A stretch of DNA of 64,000 bases. It comes from Cognatundibacterium aquatile (GTDB lineage Bacteria; Pseudomonadota; Gammaproteobacteria; Burkholderiales; Burkholderiaceae_D). Shown one piece after another: positions 26,509 through 35,260 of this stretch. Numbering within the stretch: position 1 is the stretch's first letter; every line of letters begins with the position of its first letter. The notes under the pieces are model-generated. The model was given only the letters and a program-made list of their open reading frames with translations, made no database searches and was not told where the DNA came from. The stretch spans positions 248,001-312,000 of the forward strand of contig NZ_JACOFT010000001.1 of the NCBI RefSeq assembly GCF_014699135.1. The letters run 5' to 3'. The translations under genes and the position numbers were made by a program.

Positions 26509-28263
26509 ATGTCGTTTTTTTATGATCTGAAAATATCTGTCAAGCTCTTAATCAGTTCGCTCTGTTTGTTGTTGATCACAATTTTCATCGGCATTTTTTC
26601 TGTGACTGAACTTGCTCAGGTCAACACAGCAGCCAGAGATCTGGGTGAGAACTGGATGCCCAGCGTCAAAGCGGCGATGGGCATCAAGGAACGTGTCTCA
26701 CGTATACGCTCGCAAGAGGCGCAAATGGTGTTTGCGGAAAATCCCGAGGAAGTTGAAAAATACGTGACCAGAACAAAGGAAGCGATTAGCGGATTGCGCG
26801 AGATCGAAGCGGATTACAGCCGCATGATGACGAATGCGGCAGAGAAAGCGAATTACGATGAATATGCAAAGCTGATGGCGGACTATTTGCAGATCACCGA
26901 TAAGATGATTGCCGCCGCCAAAGCCGGTAACTCGACGGAAGCCGTCAGCCTGCTACGCACCACCTCGTCAAAAGCGAATACGCGATTGCGCGACCATGTC
27001 GATAAGATGGTGAAAATTCAGTCTGATGGCGGGATCGCTGCCTATGAACATAGCACGCAGGTTTATGAAACGGCGCGTTCGCTGATTTTAGTGGCGCTGG
27101 CAATCTGTGTTGTGCTGGGGCTGGCATTGTCTTTCTGGATTGCCCGTCTGGTATCACGGCCACTGATGAATGCGGTAAAAGTCGCGCAGACAGTAGCGTC
27201 CGGTGATCTGACCAGTCACATTGAAGCCAGCAGTAAAGACGAAACCGGCATGCTGTTGCAAGCTTTGAAAGACATGAACGATAACTTGCTGAAGGTGGTC
27301 AGCGAAGTGCGGCAGGGGACGGATCACATCACCATTGCGGCGACAGAAATCGCGCAAGGTAATCTTGACTTATCGGGGCGCACTGAAAGTCAGGCAAGTT
27401 CGCTCGAAGAAACCGCGTCCTCGATGGAAGAAATCACTTCGACGATTCATCACAATGCAGACAATGCGCGCCAGGCGAATCAGTTATCGGATTCTGCCTC
27501 GGCCGTAGCGCAAAGAGGCGGCGACGTGGTTTCGCAAGTGGTGCAGACGATGGGCTCGATCAACGAATCTTCACGCAAGATCGTTGACATCATTGGTGTG
27601 ATTGATGGCATCGCATTCCAGACGAATATTCTGGCGCTCAATGCTGCGGTGGAGGCGGCGCGTGCCGGTGAGCAGGGACGCGGCTTTGCGGTGGTCGCGT
27701 CGGAAGTGCGGAATCTGGCGCAACGGTCTGCCAGTGCGGCGAAAGAAATCAAAGAGCTGATCAACGATTCTGTCGATAAAGTTGCACAAGGTACGCGGCT
27801 GGTGGATCAGGCGGGCGACACGATGAGCGAAGTGGTGGCCAGCGTGCGGCGTGTCAGCGATATGATCAACGAGATTACGGCTGCCGGTCAGGAACAAAGC
27901 GCTGGTATCGCGCAGATCAATGATGCGATTACTAATATGGATACGCTGACGCAGCAAAATGCAGCTCTGGTCGAAGAAGCCGCTGCCGCCGCTGCCGGAT
28001 TGCAGGGGCAGGCAGAAAAACTCAGCAGCGTCGTCAGCGTGTTCAAATTAGATCAGAGCCAGACGGCGGCGCCGAACGCATCTGCAATGCAGGTGAATCG
28101 CAATACTGCTGACGCGACAAAAAAGACGATGGCAAAGCCGGGCAAAAAGGAAACGAACAGCACGGCAATCAAATCTGCGTCATCCAGTGTCCGGCAAAGT
28201 CCGCAGCGGGCAGCGAAAGCAGTTGAAAAAGCAGGCGACACCGCAGACTGGGAAGAGTTTTGA
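26509..28263 (+). CDS. Methyl-accepting chemotaxis protein
   Basis: 584 residues: TM1 (about 10-32), a four-helix-bundle periplasmic sensor of about 160 residues, TM2 (about 190-213), HAMP, then the cytoplasmic signalling domain with the hairpin tip [33 protein letters not shown] Lys/Ala-rich flexible tail leads to the C-terminal pentapeptide DWEEF, which matches the xWxxF docking site for CheR/CheB. Two [13 protein letters not shown] segments are likely methylation sites. The ligand is unknown. It is monocistronic, with a terminator 40 bases downstream. Confidence 0.95.
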   Translation: MSFFYDLKISVKLLISSLCLLLITIFIGIFSVTELAQVNTAARDLGENWMPSVKAAMGIKERVSRIRSQEAQMVFAENPEEVEKYVTRTKEAISGLREIEADYSRMMTNAAEKANYDEYAKLMADYLQITDKMIAAAKAGNSTEAVSLLRTTSSKANTRLRDHVDKMVKIQSDGGIAAYEHSTQVYETARSLILVALAICVVLGLALSFWIARLVSRPLMNAVKVAQTVASGDLTSHIEASSKDETGMLLQALKDMNDNLLKVVSEVRQGTDHITIAATEIAQGNLDLSGRTESQASSLEETASSMEEITSTIHHNADNARQANQLSDSASAVAQRGGDVVSQVVQTMGSINESSRKIVDIIGVIDGIAFQTNILALNAAVEAARAGEQGRGFAVVASEVRNLAQRSASAAKEIKELINDSVDKVAQGTRLVDQAGDTMSEVVASVRRVSDMINEITAAGQEQSAGIAQINDAITNMDTLTQQNAALVEEAAAAAAGLQGQAEKLSSVVSVFKLDQSQTAAPNASAMQVNRNTADATKKTMAKPGKKETNSTAIKSASSSVRQSPQRAAKAVEKAGDTADWEEF

Positions 28264-28303
28264 TGTTGCTTAGTCTTGTACTGACAGGCACAGCCGTGGC
28301 GTA

Positions 28304-28342
28304 AAAAAAGCAGGTCGGAGCATATACTCCCCCTGCTTTTTT
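28304..28342 (+). terminator. Terminator after chemoreceptor gene, containing ATACTCCCC motif
   Basis: An 11-bp stem (28304-28314 with 28332-28342) encloses a second short stem GGAG/CTCC and ends in a T-run; the left side is an A-run, so it may act in both directions. Its loop arm contains GCATATACTCCCC (28320-28332), a 13-mer found again at 38884. Confidence 0.85.
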
Positions 28343-28359
28343 AGTATTCACCGCTCATG

Positions 28360-28406
28360 TCCTTATATTTAAAGGGCTTCAAAATATACTGGGGGGAGTA
28401 TATTTA
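28360..28406 (+). repeat. 47-bp palindromic intergenic repeat, copy 1
   Basis: Shares 42 of 47 bases with the inverted copy at 38821-38867. The core is the inverted repeat AAATATACT-GGGGGG-AGTATATTT (28382-28405), preceded by AAAGGGCTT. It lies between the convergent chemoreceptor and ClpP-like genes, just beyond the chemoreceptor terminator. Confidence 0.8.
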
Positions 28407-28451
28407 CCCCCGAATTAAGCCCTGAAATGCAGGAATCAGGATGAATGGCAA

Positions 28452-29030
28452 TTAAGCGATGTCGCTCTGTTTGATGATGGTGCGTGAAATCAGACCATAT
28501 TCCAGGGCTTCTTCTGCGCTCATCCAGTAATCGCGGTCAATATCGTTCGTCACGCGTTCCAGCGTCTGCCCGGATTCACGCGCAATCAATGCCGAGATAC
28601 GTTCACGCACTTTGACGATTTCGCGCGCCTGAATCGCAATGTCCGTTGCCTGACCACCACAGCCGCCGCTAGGTTGATGAATCAGGAAACGTGTGTTCGG
28701 CAGGCAGACACGGCGTTCTTTCGGCACCGAGAGAAACACGCTGACGGCAGCGCTGCCTACCCAACCAGTACCGACCATATTCACCGGTACATCGATGAAT
28801 TTAATCATGTCATGAATCACGTCGCCGGATTCAACATGACCGCCAGGCGACGAAACCAGCATAGTGATCGGATCTTTTGACTCGGCCGCCAGCGCGATCA
28901 GGCGCTTGCTGACATCGGCCGCGAGCTTATCGTTGATGGTGCCGAAAACCAGCACGGTGCGGGATTTAAATGCTTTCTCTTCGAGGAAAGGGCTGCGTTG
29001 TACGTCGTTATTGTCTTTTTCGTCTGCCAT
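28452..29030 (-). CDS. ClpP-like serine protease subunit (paralogue)
   Basis: 192 residues with the ClpP/crotonase fold. The conserved triad segments are present: Ser in GWVGSAAVSVFLS, His in RFLIHQPSGG, Asp in DRDYWMSAEEA. It differs from the main clpP by context (no clpX or tig beside it) and by the acidic N-terminus MADEKDNNDVQRSPFLEEKAFKSR. It is probably a second proteolytic subunit that could form mixed or alternative complexes with a Clp ATPase encoded elsewhere. Confidence 0.9.
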   Translation of the reverse strand: MADEKDNNDVQRSPFLEEKAFKSRTVLVFGTINDKLAADVSKRLIALAAESKDPITMLVSSPGGHVESGDVIHDMIKFIDVPVNMVGTGWVGSAAVSVFLSVPKERRVCLPNTRFLIHQPSGGCGGQATDIAIQAREIVKVRERISALIARESGQTLERVTNDIDRDYWMSAEEALEYGLISRTIIKQSDIA

Positions 29031-29080
29031 GTGAAATCGTGTCCGGTTATGAAGGTTGAAATTGTAGCTTGTCTGCTGTC

Positions 29081-30289
29081 TCAGATGGCTGCGTCGGTGG
29101 CTTTTTTCAAGTAGGTTTCTGCCAGCCTGACCCAGTAAGTCGCGCCGATGGGCAGCAAATCATCATTGAAGTCGTAACTGGGATTATGCAGATTACAGGG
29201 ACCCAGACCATGACCGGCATCGCGATGATCACCTTCGCCGTTGCCGATGAAGACATAACAACCCGGTTTCGCTTGCAGCATGAATGCAAAATCTTCTGCA
29301 CCCATGGTCGGTTCGGTCTGCGCATTCACGCGCTCGTCACCGACCACAGAACGTAGCACTTCCGCAGCAAATGCAGTTTCCACCGGATGGTTAATCAGTG
29401 GCGGATAATTGCGCCGGAATTCAAAATCGATCTCGGCATCAAACGCCGCTGCGGTGTGTGTGGCAATCGCCCGCATGCGTTGTTCAACCAGATCGATCAT
29501 GTCATTGCTGAAGGCCCGCACGGTGCCGACCAGTTGTGCATCGTCGGGAATCACATTGGTGGCGCTGCCCGCGTGAATCTGCGTGACCGACAGCACCACC
29601 GATTCCAGCGGGCTGGCATTACGGCTGACGATGGTTTGCCAGCTCTGCGCAATCTGTATCGCGATCATGATAGGGTCGATGCCCTTATGTGGTTGCGCTG
29701 CATGCGCACCTTTACCTTTGACCGTGACATAAAATTCATTCGATGAGGCCATCATCGGCCCCGGCGTCAGCCCGAATGAGCCCGCCGGAATGCCTGGCCA
29801 GTTATGCATGCCGAACACCGCTTCCATAGGGTATTTTTCAAACAGGCCATCGTTGATCATCGCCGACGCGCCACCGCCACCTTCTTCTGCGGGTTGAAAA
29901 ATCAGATATACCGTGCCATCGAAATTGCGGTGTTGCGCCAGATAATGCGCGGCACCCAACAGCATCGCGGTATGCCCGTCATGCCCGCAGGCGTGCATTT
30001 TTCCTTCATGCTGCGAGCGGTGTGGGAAGCTGTTGATTTCCTGCATAGGTAAGGCATCCATATCGGCGCGCAAACCAAGCGCCCGCGTGCTGTTACCATT
30101 TTTAATGATGCCCAGGACGCCAGTGCCGCCTAAACCCGAAACAACAGGAATGCCCCACTGTTGCAACTGGCGAGTAATGACGTCTGCGGTGCGGTGTTCT
30201 TCGTAACAAAGCTCAGGGTGAGCGTGAATATCACGGCGGATTTGTTGAATTTCTGCCTGGAATTGAACAATAGGATCTATTAGTTTCAT
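29081..30289 (-). CDS. M20-family amidohydrolase (hippurate hydrolase-like)
   Basis: 402 residues. Metal-binding motifs of the M20D group are present: HACGHDGHTAMLLGAA and EEGGGGASAMI, with a dimerisation domain between. The N-terminus MKLIDPIVQFQAEIQQIRRDIHAHPELCYEEHRTA is canonical and fixes the start at 30289, where GGAGA precedes the ATG. Known relatives remove acyl groups from N-acylated amino acids. No signal peptide. It is not evidently part of the ureide cluster, from which the small RNA genes separate it. Confidence 0.9.
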   Translation of the reverse strand: MKLIDPIVQFQAEIQQIRRDIHAHPELCYEEHRTADVITRQLQQWGIPVVSGLGGTGVLGIIKNGNSTRALGLRADMDALPMQEINSFPHRSQHEGKMHACGHDGHTAMLLGAAHYLAQHRNFDGTVYLIFQPAEEGGGGASAMINDGLFEKYPMEAVFGMHNWPGIPAGSFGLTPGPMMASSNEFYVTVKGKGAHAAQPHKGIDPIMIAIQIAQSWQTIVSRNASPLESVVLSVTQIHAGSATNVIPDDAQLVGTVRAFSNDMIDLVEQRMRAIATHTAAAFDAEIDFEFRRNYPPLINHPVETAFAAEVLRSVVGDERVNAQTEPTMGAEDFAFMLQAKPGCYVFIGNGEGDHRDAGHGLGPCNLHNPSYDFNDDLLPIGATYWVRLAETYLKKATDAAI

Positions 30290-30692
30290 ACGAGTCTCCG
30301 GATTGCGTTGCAGATGTGCTGGCTGGTATCGGGATGGATAGTGAGCCGCAGCAGGACGCAATTTATTTTTTCGACATGAAGTCGCTGCATCGTCTGCAGC
30401 AAGCACATCAGAGAGAACGATACCAGATTCCACAGAGGCGGGCATCAGCACCGATGCGGAATTTGAATAAAAACAAGGAAAGTGTTCCTGAGTCGTTCAG
30501 ATGCCAAGGCTACTGCCTGATCTTGAGTCGCAGAAGGTCGTGTTGCGCTGATTTTTTTCATTCATCCGCATGCATAGTCGGTATAAGAAAACATCTTCAA
30601 AAAACATTCGCAGAGCATGGTGCGCAGATATTCTTTGCGGTGATGATTGATATATCGAAAATAAAGCAGACATGTTTGCTGCACTGCAGTAA
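30290..30692. other. Intergenic region upstream of small RNA copy 1
   Basis: About 400 bases between the M20 amidohydrolase start and the first small RNA. A plus-strand open frame (30316-30723) runs through it into the small RNA repeat but has no plausible start or protein-like composition. TTGATAT at 30647-30653 lies exactly 46 bases before the repeat, as it does for copy 2 (30876-30882). Confidence 0.4.
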
Positions 30693-30767
30693 AGTTACAC
30701 CTGTCTCCTCCAACACCTCCTAAGGTTTGGATTTAACCCGCAACCGCAAGGTCGCGGGTTTTTTTTG
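30693..30767 (+). ncRNA. Tandem small RNA with anti-Shine-Dalgarno motifs, copy 1
   Basis: The first 44 bases (30693-30736) are identical to 30922-30965 and run straight into a terminator. They contain CTCCTCC (30705-30712 region) and CACCTCCT (30714-30721), the latter identical to the anti-SD at the 3' end of 16S rRNA. Positions 30710-30730 fold as CCAA-c-ACC/GGT-TTGG with loop TCCTAA, displaying UCCU. A -10-like TAAAGT (30690) with CAGACA 17 bases upstream would start an RNA of about 65 nt near 30702. It resembles, from memory, the toxic betaproteobacterial small RNA class. No ORF fits. Confidence 0.75.
30735..30766 (+). terminator. Terminator of small RNA copy 1
   Basis: Stem AACCCGC/GCGGGTT with an inner ACC/GGT stem and a GCAA tetraloop, then eight T residues. 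Sequence differs from the terminator of copy 2 although the RNA bodies are identical. Confidence 0.92.
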
Positions 30768-30921
30768 TCCTTTTTCCGGTAAGCACTAAAAAATTCAATA
30801 GAAACGATAAAAATTTGAAATAAGATTTCTTCTAGGTAATTTAATATCGTTTTCAGATATCTGATTTGTGAATGTTTGATATGCAAAAATAGTCGTTTGC
30901 GTATTTGTTGCGGTGCGATAT

Positions 30922-30991
30922 AGTTACACCTGTCTCCTCCAACACCTCCTAAGGTTTGGATTTAAGCCCGCTCTTAGCGGGCTATTTTTTT
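30922..30991 (+). ncRNA. Tandem small RNA with anti-Shine-Dalgarno motifs, copy 2
   Basis: Second copy of the 44-base segment, 229 bases after the first. The same hairpin with the UCCU loop lies at 30939-30959. The upstream region is related to that of copy 1 (TTGATAT at the same distance, TTTGyTGC and TAwAGTTACACC shared), so the promoters look paralogous. TATAGT at 30919 is a near-consensus -10. Predicted RNA about 60 nt from near 30930. Exact conservation of the RNA body against divergent flanks points to selection on the RNA. Confidence 0.75.
30965..30991 (+). terminator. Terminator of small RNA copy 2
   Basis: 7-bp stem AGCCCGC/GCGGGCT with loop TCTTA followed by A and a run of seven T. 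Confidence 0.92.
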
Positions 30992-31085
30992 GCCTGCGTT
31001 TTTGTTTGTACCTTCTATCTGATACGCGAAAAGAATAGCGCAGGGCGCTTGCGAATGTTGATTTAATGCGCGGTGTGTGAAATGT

Positions 31086-31580
31086 TCAGGCGAGTACCCA
31101 GCTGCCATCCAGCGTGATTTCATCGCAGTTGTGACCGTGGCCGATGCGATCCATGACGATGAAGTCGCTGATTTTATGCAGGGCGATCAGCGGATGATGC
31201 CAGACGCCTTTAGCGTAATTCACGCCTTGCAAGCCTTTGCACAAAAAAGCCTGCATCTTGTTTTCATCAAATTCCCCCGCTGGTGCGACAACGACCAGAT
31301 ATTCGTCTTCCTCATTTTGTGTCAGCGGGACAAATGCCTGACTACCTAGCGGATGCCTTTCCATAATGGTGATTGGCAGCGGCAGTTGGCGTGGCTGCGC
31401 GCGAAACAGGCTGAGTATAGTTTGTCCATTTTTACTGTGCGTGTCAGCGCAGGCGAGGGCATGAAAACGCTCGGTAGTACCCTGATTAATCGGGTAATGG
31501 CGCGCGCCATCCGTCATGATCACTTCGCCAAACGGCGCAAACGCCGCCCGTGTCAGAGGGGAAATGCTAAGTTTTTTCAT
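31086..31580 (-). CDS. allA: Ureidoglycolate lyase
   Basis: 164 residues, full length for AllA. It splits ureidoglycolate into glyoxylate and urea, the last nitrogen-releasing step of this pathway. Family features include [21 protein letters not shown], a cupin-like barrel segment ([14 protein letters not shown]) and [10 protein letters not shown]. It is the last gene of uraH-puuD-alc-allA, 30 bases after allantoicase. The gene ends 95 bases from the convergent small RNA copy 2. Confidence 0.95.
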   Translation of the reverse strand: MKKLSISPLTRAAFAPFGEVIMTDGARHYPINQGTTERFHALACADTHSKNGQTILSLFRAQPRQLPLPITIMERHPLGSQAFVPLTQNEEDEYLVVVAPAGEFDENKMQAFLCKGLQGVNYAKGVWHHPLIALHKISDFIVMDRIGHGHNCDEITLDGSWVLA

Positions 31581-31610
31581 GTCGTTGGCAATGTGATTCT
31601 GTGAAGGTTC

Positions 31611-32621
31611 TCAGGCGATTTTACTCAACAGACGCAAGCGTGATACCCCGCCGTCCGGGAAAATATTCAGACGAATATGCGTGATAGTCCCCAGCGATTG
31701 CAGCTCGTCAGCAAAATAATGCTGATGATCCATTTGCAGCTTTTGTTGCGGTAACAGCGTAGGCCAGAACATCGATTGCGTGATCAGCGAAGTGTCCGTG
31801 CCGCCCGCCATGGATGCGGCCTGTATCGAACAGCTGTCTGGATAGTTGCCTTTGAAATGGCAGGTATCCACCTCAATTTTTTGCACGGTACCGGCGTGTG
31901 CCAGCGCGATGATGCACCAGTCATTACCAGGCTCGCGGCGTCGTCGCGTTTCCCAGCCGTCGCCCATATTCACGCCGCGTCCCGGCATCAGCAGATTGGA
32001 TGCCAGCCCGAAATGCTGGTTGTTCGTTGCCACAATATAGCCGCCATTTTCCATCGCAATCAGATCGTGCAGCGCATGCGGATCAGCGTTTGCCCAGTCG
32101 TTTGCCGGTTGTGCATACACGCGCAAACGGGCCACGCCGCCATCCGGATAAATATTCAGGCGCAGGTGGCTGAATATTTGTGTGCTCTGAATGACGTGGT
32201 AATGATGGCTGTTGCCTTGCAGGTTCACCGATGGCAGCACTTCCTGCCAAACGGTCTGGTCATCCGGTTCGCCACTGGCGAGAAATGCGCCTTCAATTGC
32301 GGCGGCAGGCGGGTAATTGCCGGTGAAATGGCTGGTATCGATATCGACACCTTTAAGTATCCCGGCGCGACCAAGTTTCAACACGCACCAGTCATGACCA
32401 TTCACTCGTTTGCGACGGGATTCCCAGCCATCCATCCATTTGCCATTGGTATCGTACTTGCCGGGAATGAAGACAGCGGGTTCAGGATTCAACATGCGCG
32501 CCATCTCAGCAAAAAAATCATCGCTGCAAGCCAGTGTTCTGGCGCCCAGGCGTGGGTCAGCGAGATTCGGATAGCGGCGGGTAAATTCAGGAGCATTCGG
32601 GTCGAGCGTGATGATGGCCAT
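31611..32621 (-). CDS. alc: Allantoicase
   Basis: 336 residues; hydrolyses allantoate to ureidoglycolate and urea. The protein is made of two homologous allantoicase repeats, visible as NDWC-type segments followed by D.D(T/C)SHF/CHF-xGNYP (about 75-110 and 235-275). The start [20 protein letters not shown] is canonical. Lies between puuD and allA, 28 bases after puuD. Confidence 0.95.
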   Translation of the reverse strand: MAIITLDPNAPEFTRRYPNLADPRLGARTLACSDDFFAEMARMLNPEPAVFIPGKYDTNGKWMDGWESRRKRVNGHDWCVLKLGRAGILKGVDIDTSHFTGNYPPAAAIEGAFLASGEPDDQTVWQEVLPSVNLQGNSHHYHVIQSTQIFSHLRLNIYPDGGVARLRVYAQPANDWANADPHALHDLIAMENGGYIVATNNQHFGLASNLLMPGRGVNMGDGWETRRRREPGNDWCIIALAHAGTVQKIEVDTCHFKGNYPDSCSIQAASMAGGTDTSLITQSMFWPTLLPQQKLQMDHQHYFADELQSLGTITHIRLNIFPDGGVSRLRLLSKIA

Positions 32622-32649
32622 AGTATGTCTTTCTCGATTACTTTCTTGA

Positions 32650-33855
32650 TTATTTTGTGCCAGCCATATTGGCCGTATCGTTTTCTACCCAGCGCGCGAT
32701 GACAGCGCGTTCTTCGTCGGTGATATGCGTCAGATTCCCCAGCGGCATCAGCTTTTGTTGCACCACTTGTTGATAAATTAGTTGCGATACCGCCTTGATC
32801 TGCTCAGGTTTATCCAGCATCAGTCCTTTGGCGGGAAATTCCATCAGTGTCGGATGTTCTGCATGACATTGTATGCAGCGTGCCTGCACCACTTGCTGAA
32901 CCTGGGCAAACTGCGCTGCCGGCGATTCCTTTGTGCTGCTGACAGCCGCGGACTTTGGTGCCATCCACGCTGCCAGCGCAGCGAGGATGACGATCGCCAA
33001 CACCGGATAAACGGGACTGGTTTTGCCTTTATGACGCAGAATAAAAAACTGCCGCACCAGAACGCCGACGATCATGATCAAGACCAGCACCAGCCAGTTT
33101 TGCGCGTGGTTATACGTCATGCTGTAATGATTCGATAGCATTGCAAACAAGACCGGCAGCGTAAAGTAAGTATTGTGCACACTGCGTTGTTTGCCGCGTT
33201 GACCATGCACCGGATCAACCGGAGCTCCCGCTTTCATGGCCGCCACGACTTTGCGCTGTCCCGGAATAATCCAGAAAAACACGTTGGCACTCATGATGGT
33301 GGCGATCATCGCGCCTGTAATCAGAAAGGCAGCACGACCGGAAAATAAATGGCAGGCAGCCCAGGCGGCGGCGATGACGTAAGCGACAATCAATGCTGAC
33401 AACAGCTTTTCATTCTTGCCGAATAAGCGGCACAACAAGTCATACACCAGCCAGCCGAGTGCCAGAAAACCTAAGGCCGCCGCGATTGCAACGGCAGGTG
33501 TGAGATTGGCAACAGACGGGTCGATCAGATAAGTGCGGGCATTAAAAATATACACCAGCAAAAACAGGCTGAACCCCGACAGCCAGGTGCTGTAAGACTC
33601 CCAGTAAAACCAGTGCAGATGTTCCGGCAATTTCGGTGGGGCGCCCAGATATTTTTGCGGATTGTAAAAGCCGCCGCCATGCACCGCCCATAATTCACCG
33701 CCGACACCTTGTGCCTTGAGTTGTGGATCACTTGGCGCAGTCAGATGGTTATCCAGCCAGACGAAATAAAAAGATGAACCTATCCAGGCAATCGCAACGA
33801 TGACATGCAGCCAGCGCAGCAACAGATTTGCCCAGTCAAATAAATATGCTTCCAT
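32650..33855 (-). CDS. puuD: Membrane urate hydroxylase (cytochrome c-linked)
   Basis: 401 residues. The N-terminal part is a multi-span membrane domain ([35 protein letters not shown] onward, about 8 segments). The C-terminal part is a cytochrome c domain with CIQCH at 327-331 and a Met in KLMPLGN as likely axial ligand. This is the PuuD type, which oxidises urate to 5-hydroxyisourate and passes electrons to the respiratory chain instead of making H2O2. I chose ATG 33855, since the conserved N-terminus starts there. Followed by alc. Confidence 0.94.
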   Translation of the reverse strand: MEAYLFDWANLLLRWLHVIVAIAWIGSSFYFVWLDNHLTAPSDPQLKAQGVGGELWAVHGGGFYNPQKYLGAPPKLPEHLHWFYWESYSTWLSGFSLFLLVYIFNARTYLIDPSVANLTPAVAIAAALGFLALGWLVYDLLCRLFGKNEKLLSALIVAYVIAAAWAACHLFSGRAAFLITGAMIATIMSANVFFWIIPGQRKVVAAMKAGAPVDPVHGQRGKQRSVHNTYFTLPVLFAMLSNHYSMTYNHAQNWLVLVLIMIVGVLVRQFFILRHKGKTSPVYPVLAIVILAALAAWMAPKSAAVSSTKESPAAQFAQVQQVVQARCIQCHAEHPTLMEFPAKGLMLDKPEQIKAVSQLIYQQVVQQKLMPLGNLTHITDEERAVIARWVENDTANMAGTK

Positions 33856-33927
33856 TTTTTTCCAGATTATTTTTTCCAGATGCAGAGGCAAGGTTTGCAT
33901 TGCCAGAAGTTTGTTGCGTCTTCTACC

Positions 33928-34281
33928 TTAACTGCCGCGATAGGTTGAATAACTCCACGGCGTTGCGACCAGCGGCACGTGATAATGCGCATTGGCATCG
34001 GCGATAGAAAACCGCAAAGTCACGATGCTTAGAAACGCTGGTTCCGGCAGATCAAGTCCAAGCCCTGCGAAATAACTGCCGATGTCGAAATCAAGTTCAT
34101 AGGTGCCGGTTTGCATGGCGCTATCTTCCAACAAAGGCTGATCGCAGCGTCCGTCGGCATTGGTGAGGCGTTCGCAAAGCAGGCTGCGTTGCTGCGGGCT
34201 GACACGATACAGCGCAATGCTGATACCTCGCCCGGGCTTGCCGTGGGCGGTGTCGAGTACATGTGTGGTCAGGCGTCCCAT
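33928..34281 (-). CDS. uraH: 5-Hydroxyisourate hydrolase (transthyretin-like)
   Basis: 117 residues with the family hallmarks: THVLDTAHGKPG at the N-terminus (catalytic His7 region), an Arg in the middle, and the C-terminal tetrapeptide YRGS. Converts hydroxyisourate from PuuD into OHCU, the UraD substrate. No signal peptide. First gene of the minus-strand ureide operon, divergent from gntR-puuE-uraD, with the twin operators between. Confidence 0.96.
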   Translation of the reverse strand: MGRLTTHVLDTAHGKPGRGISIALYRVSPQQRSLLCERLTNADGRCDQPLLEDSAMQTGTYELDFDIGSYFAGLGLDLPEPAFLSIVTLRFSIADANAHYHVPLVATPWSYSTYRGS

Positions 34282-34378
34282 GTGATCCTTATTTCATAGG
34301 ACTGACGCAGAGCAGCCCCGGCTTCGTTGCTATGTCTTGCCGGGACAAATTGCGTCAGTCTTGTTTCATTGATTTGAA

Positions 34379-34394
34379 AATATTGTCGACAATC
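34379..34394. promoter_or_regulatory. GntR operator, uraH-proximal copy
   Basis: AATATTGTCGACAATC, containing the 12-bp perfect palindrome ATTGTCGACAAT. An identical 16-mer lies at 34495. The shape TTGT-N2-ACAA fits FadR/FCD-subfamily GntR sites. It is placed 98 bases upstream of uraH. Confidence 0.7.
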
Positions 34395-34494
34395 TTAATT
34401 GCCATAATTTAAGCCTGTCAAATAAAAATAAATAAAATCGAATAAAAACAGCTATTTATGTAAATGATTTCGTAAAGAATACTGCGGCATATTT

Positions 34495-34510
34495 AATATT
34501 GTCGACAATC
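34495..34510. promoter_or_regulatory. GntR operator, gntR-proximal copy
   Basis: Second identical 16-mer, 116 bases (close to 11 helical turns) from the first, just upstream of the gntR gene. The arrangement would suit autorepression and looping between two dimers that silence both divergent operons. Confidence 0.7.
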
Positions 34511-34550
34511 GTGATTAAATATGCCTCACTATTTTTATTCTTCACTCAGC

Positions 34551-35258
34551 ATGAATGCACCTGAAACACGCCGCACATCGACACTGGCAGAGAAGGAAGA
34601 CCACATGTATCGCGATATTTACGATGCGATCATGGATCACCGTTTACCGGCGCGGACCAAATTGACTGAGCAATCTCTGAGCCAGATTTATCAGATGGCC
34701 AGACACGGGGTGCGTAAAGTATTAAGCCAACTGGCTGCTGACGGGCTGGTCGATCTGGAGCCCAACCGTGGTGCGTTTATTGCCAGCCCGGGCGAAAAAG
34801 AGGCGCACGACATGTTTGAATTGCGCCAGACGCTGGAACAGATGGCGTTGGAAAAAGTTTTGCAGCACGCTGATGCCAGCGCGATTGCTGAACTGCGGCG
34901 CATGGTCGAGCGTGAACGGGACGCCTATGAAAGTGGCGATCGGCCGCAATGGATACGCCTGTCGGCCGATTTTCATATCGCCCTCGCGCGTCTGAGCGGC
35001 AATGATTTATTGGTCGATATGCTGCGCCGCCTCGTTTCGCGCACGACGCTGATGATTTCGAATAAGGAAGTGGCAACGACGCGCTCCTGTTCATTTGATG
35101 AGCATTTTCAGGTGTTGGCGGCATTGGAGCGTCAGGATAAAAAAGCAGCCTTGCACGCAATGGCACAACATTTGCATCAGTGTGCCTGTCGCACGCCGAA
35201 AAATGCTGGCAAGGGTTTTGATTTAAAAGCCGTTCTCGGGCATTCACGGAGTCACTAA
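34551..35258 (+). CDS. GntR-family (FCD domain) regulator of purine catabolism
   Basis: About 235 residues from ATG 34551 (MNAPETRRTSTLAEKEDHMY); an upstream ATG at 34521 would sit only 11 bases from the operator, leaving almost no leader. The N-terminal winged HTH (YRDIYDAIMDHRLPARTKLTEQSLSQIYQMARHGVRKVLSQLAADGLV) is followed by an FCD effector domain (FELRQTLEQMALE; DFHIALARLSGN; DEHFQVLAALE) with metal-type His residues. It is first in the operon with puuE and uraD (2-base gap) and probably represses it until a ureide intermediate binds. Confidence 0.88.
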   Translation: MNAPETRRTSTLAEKEDHMYRDIYDAIMDHRLPARTKLTEQSLSQIYQMARHGVRKVLSQLAADGLVDLEPNRGAFIASPGEKEAHDMFELRQTLEQMALEKVLQHADASAIAELRRMVERERDAYESGDRPQWIRLSADFHIALARLSGNDLLVDMLRRLVSRTTLMISNKEVATTRSCSFDEHFQVLAALERQDKKAALHAMAQHLHQCACRTPKNAGKGFDLKAVLGHSRSH

Positions 35259-35260
35259 TT

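Noticed and set aside
30316..30723. 135-codon plus-strand open frame upstream of the small RNAs
   Set aside because: No usable ribosome-binding site, composition unlike a protein, and it runs into the small RNA repeat and its terminator.
30693..30965. Possible CRISPR-like direct repeat
   Set aside because: Only two copies 229 bases apart, each with its own terminator; no array and no cas genes.
31776..32702. 308-codon plus-strand open frame opposite allantoicase
   Set aside because: Antisense shadow of alc, which is a clear two-repeat allantoicase.
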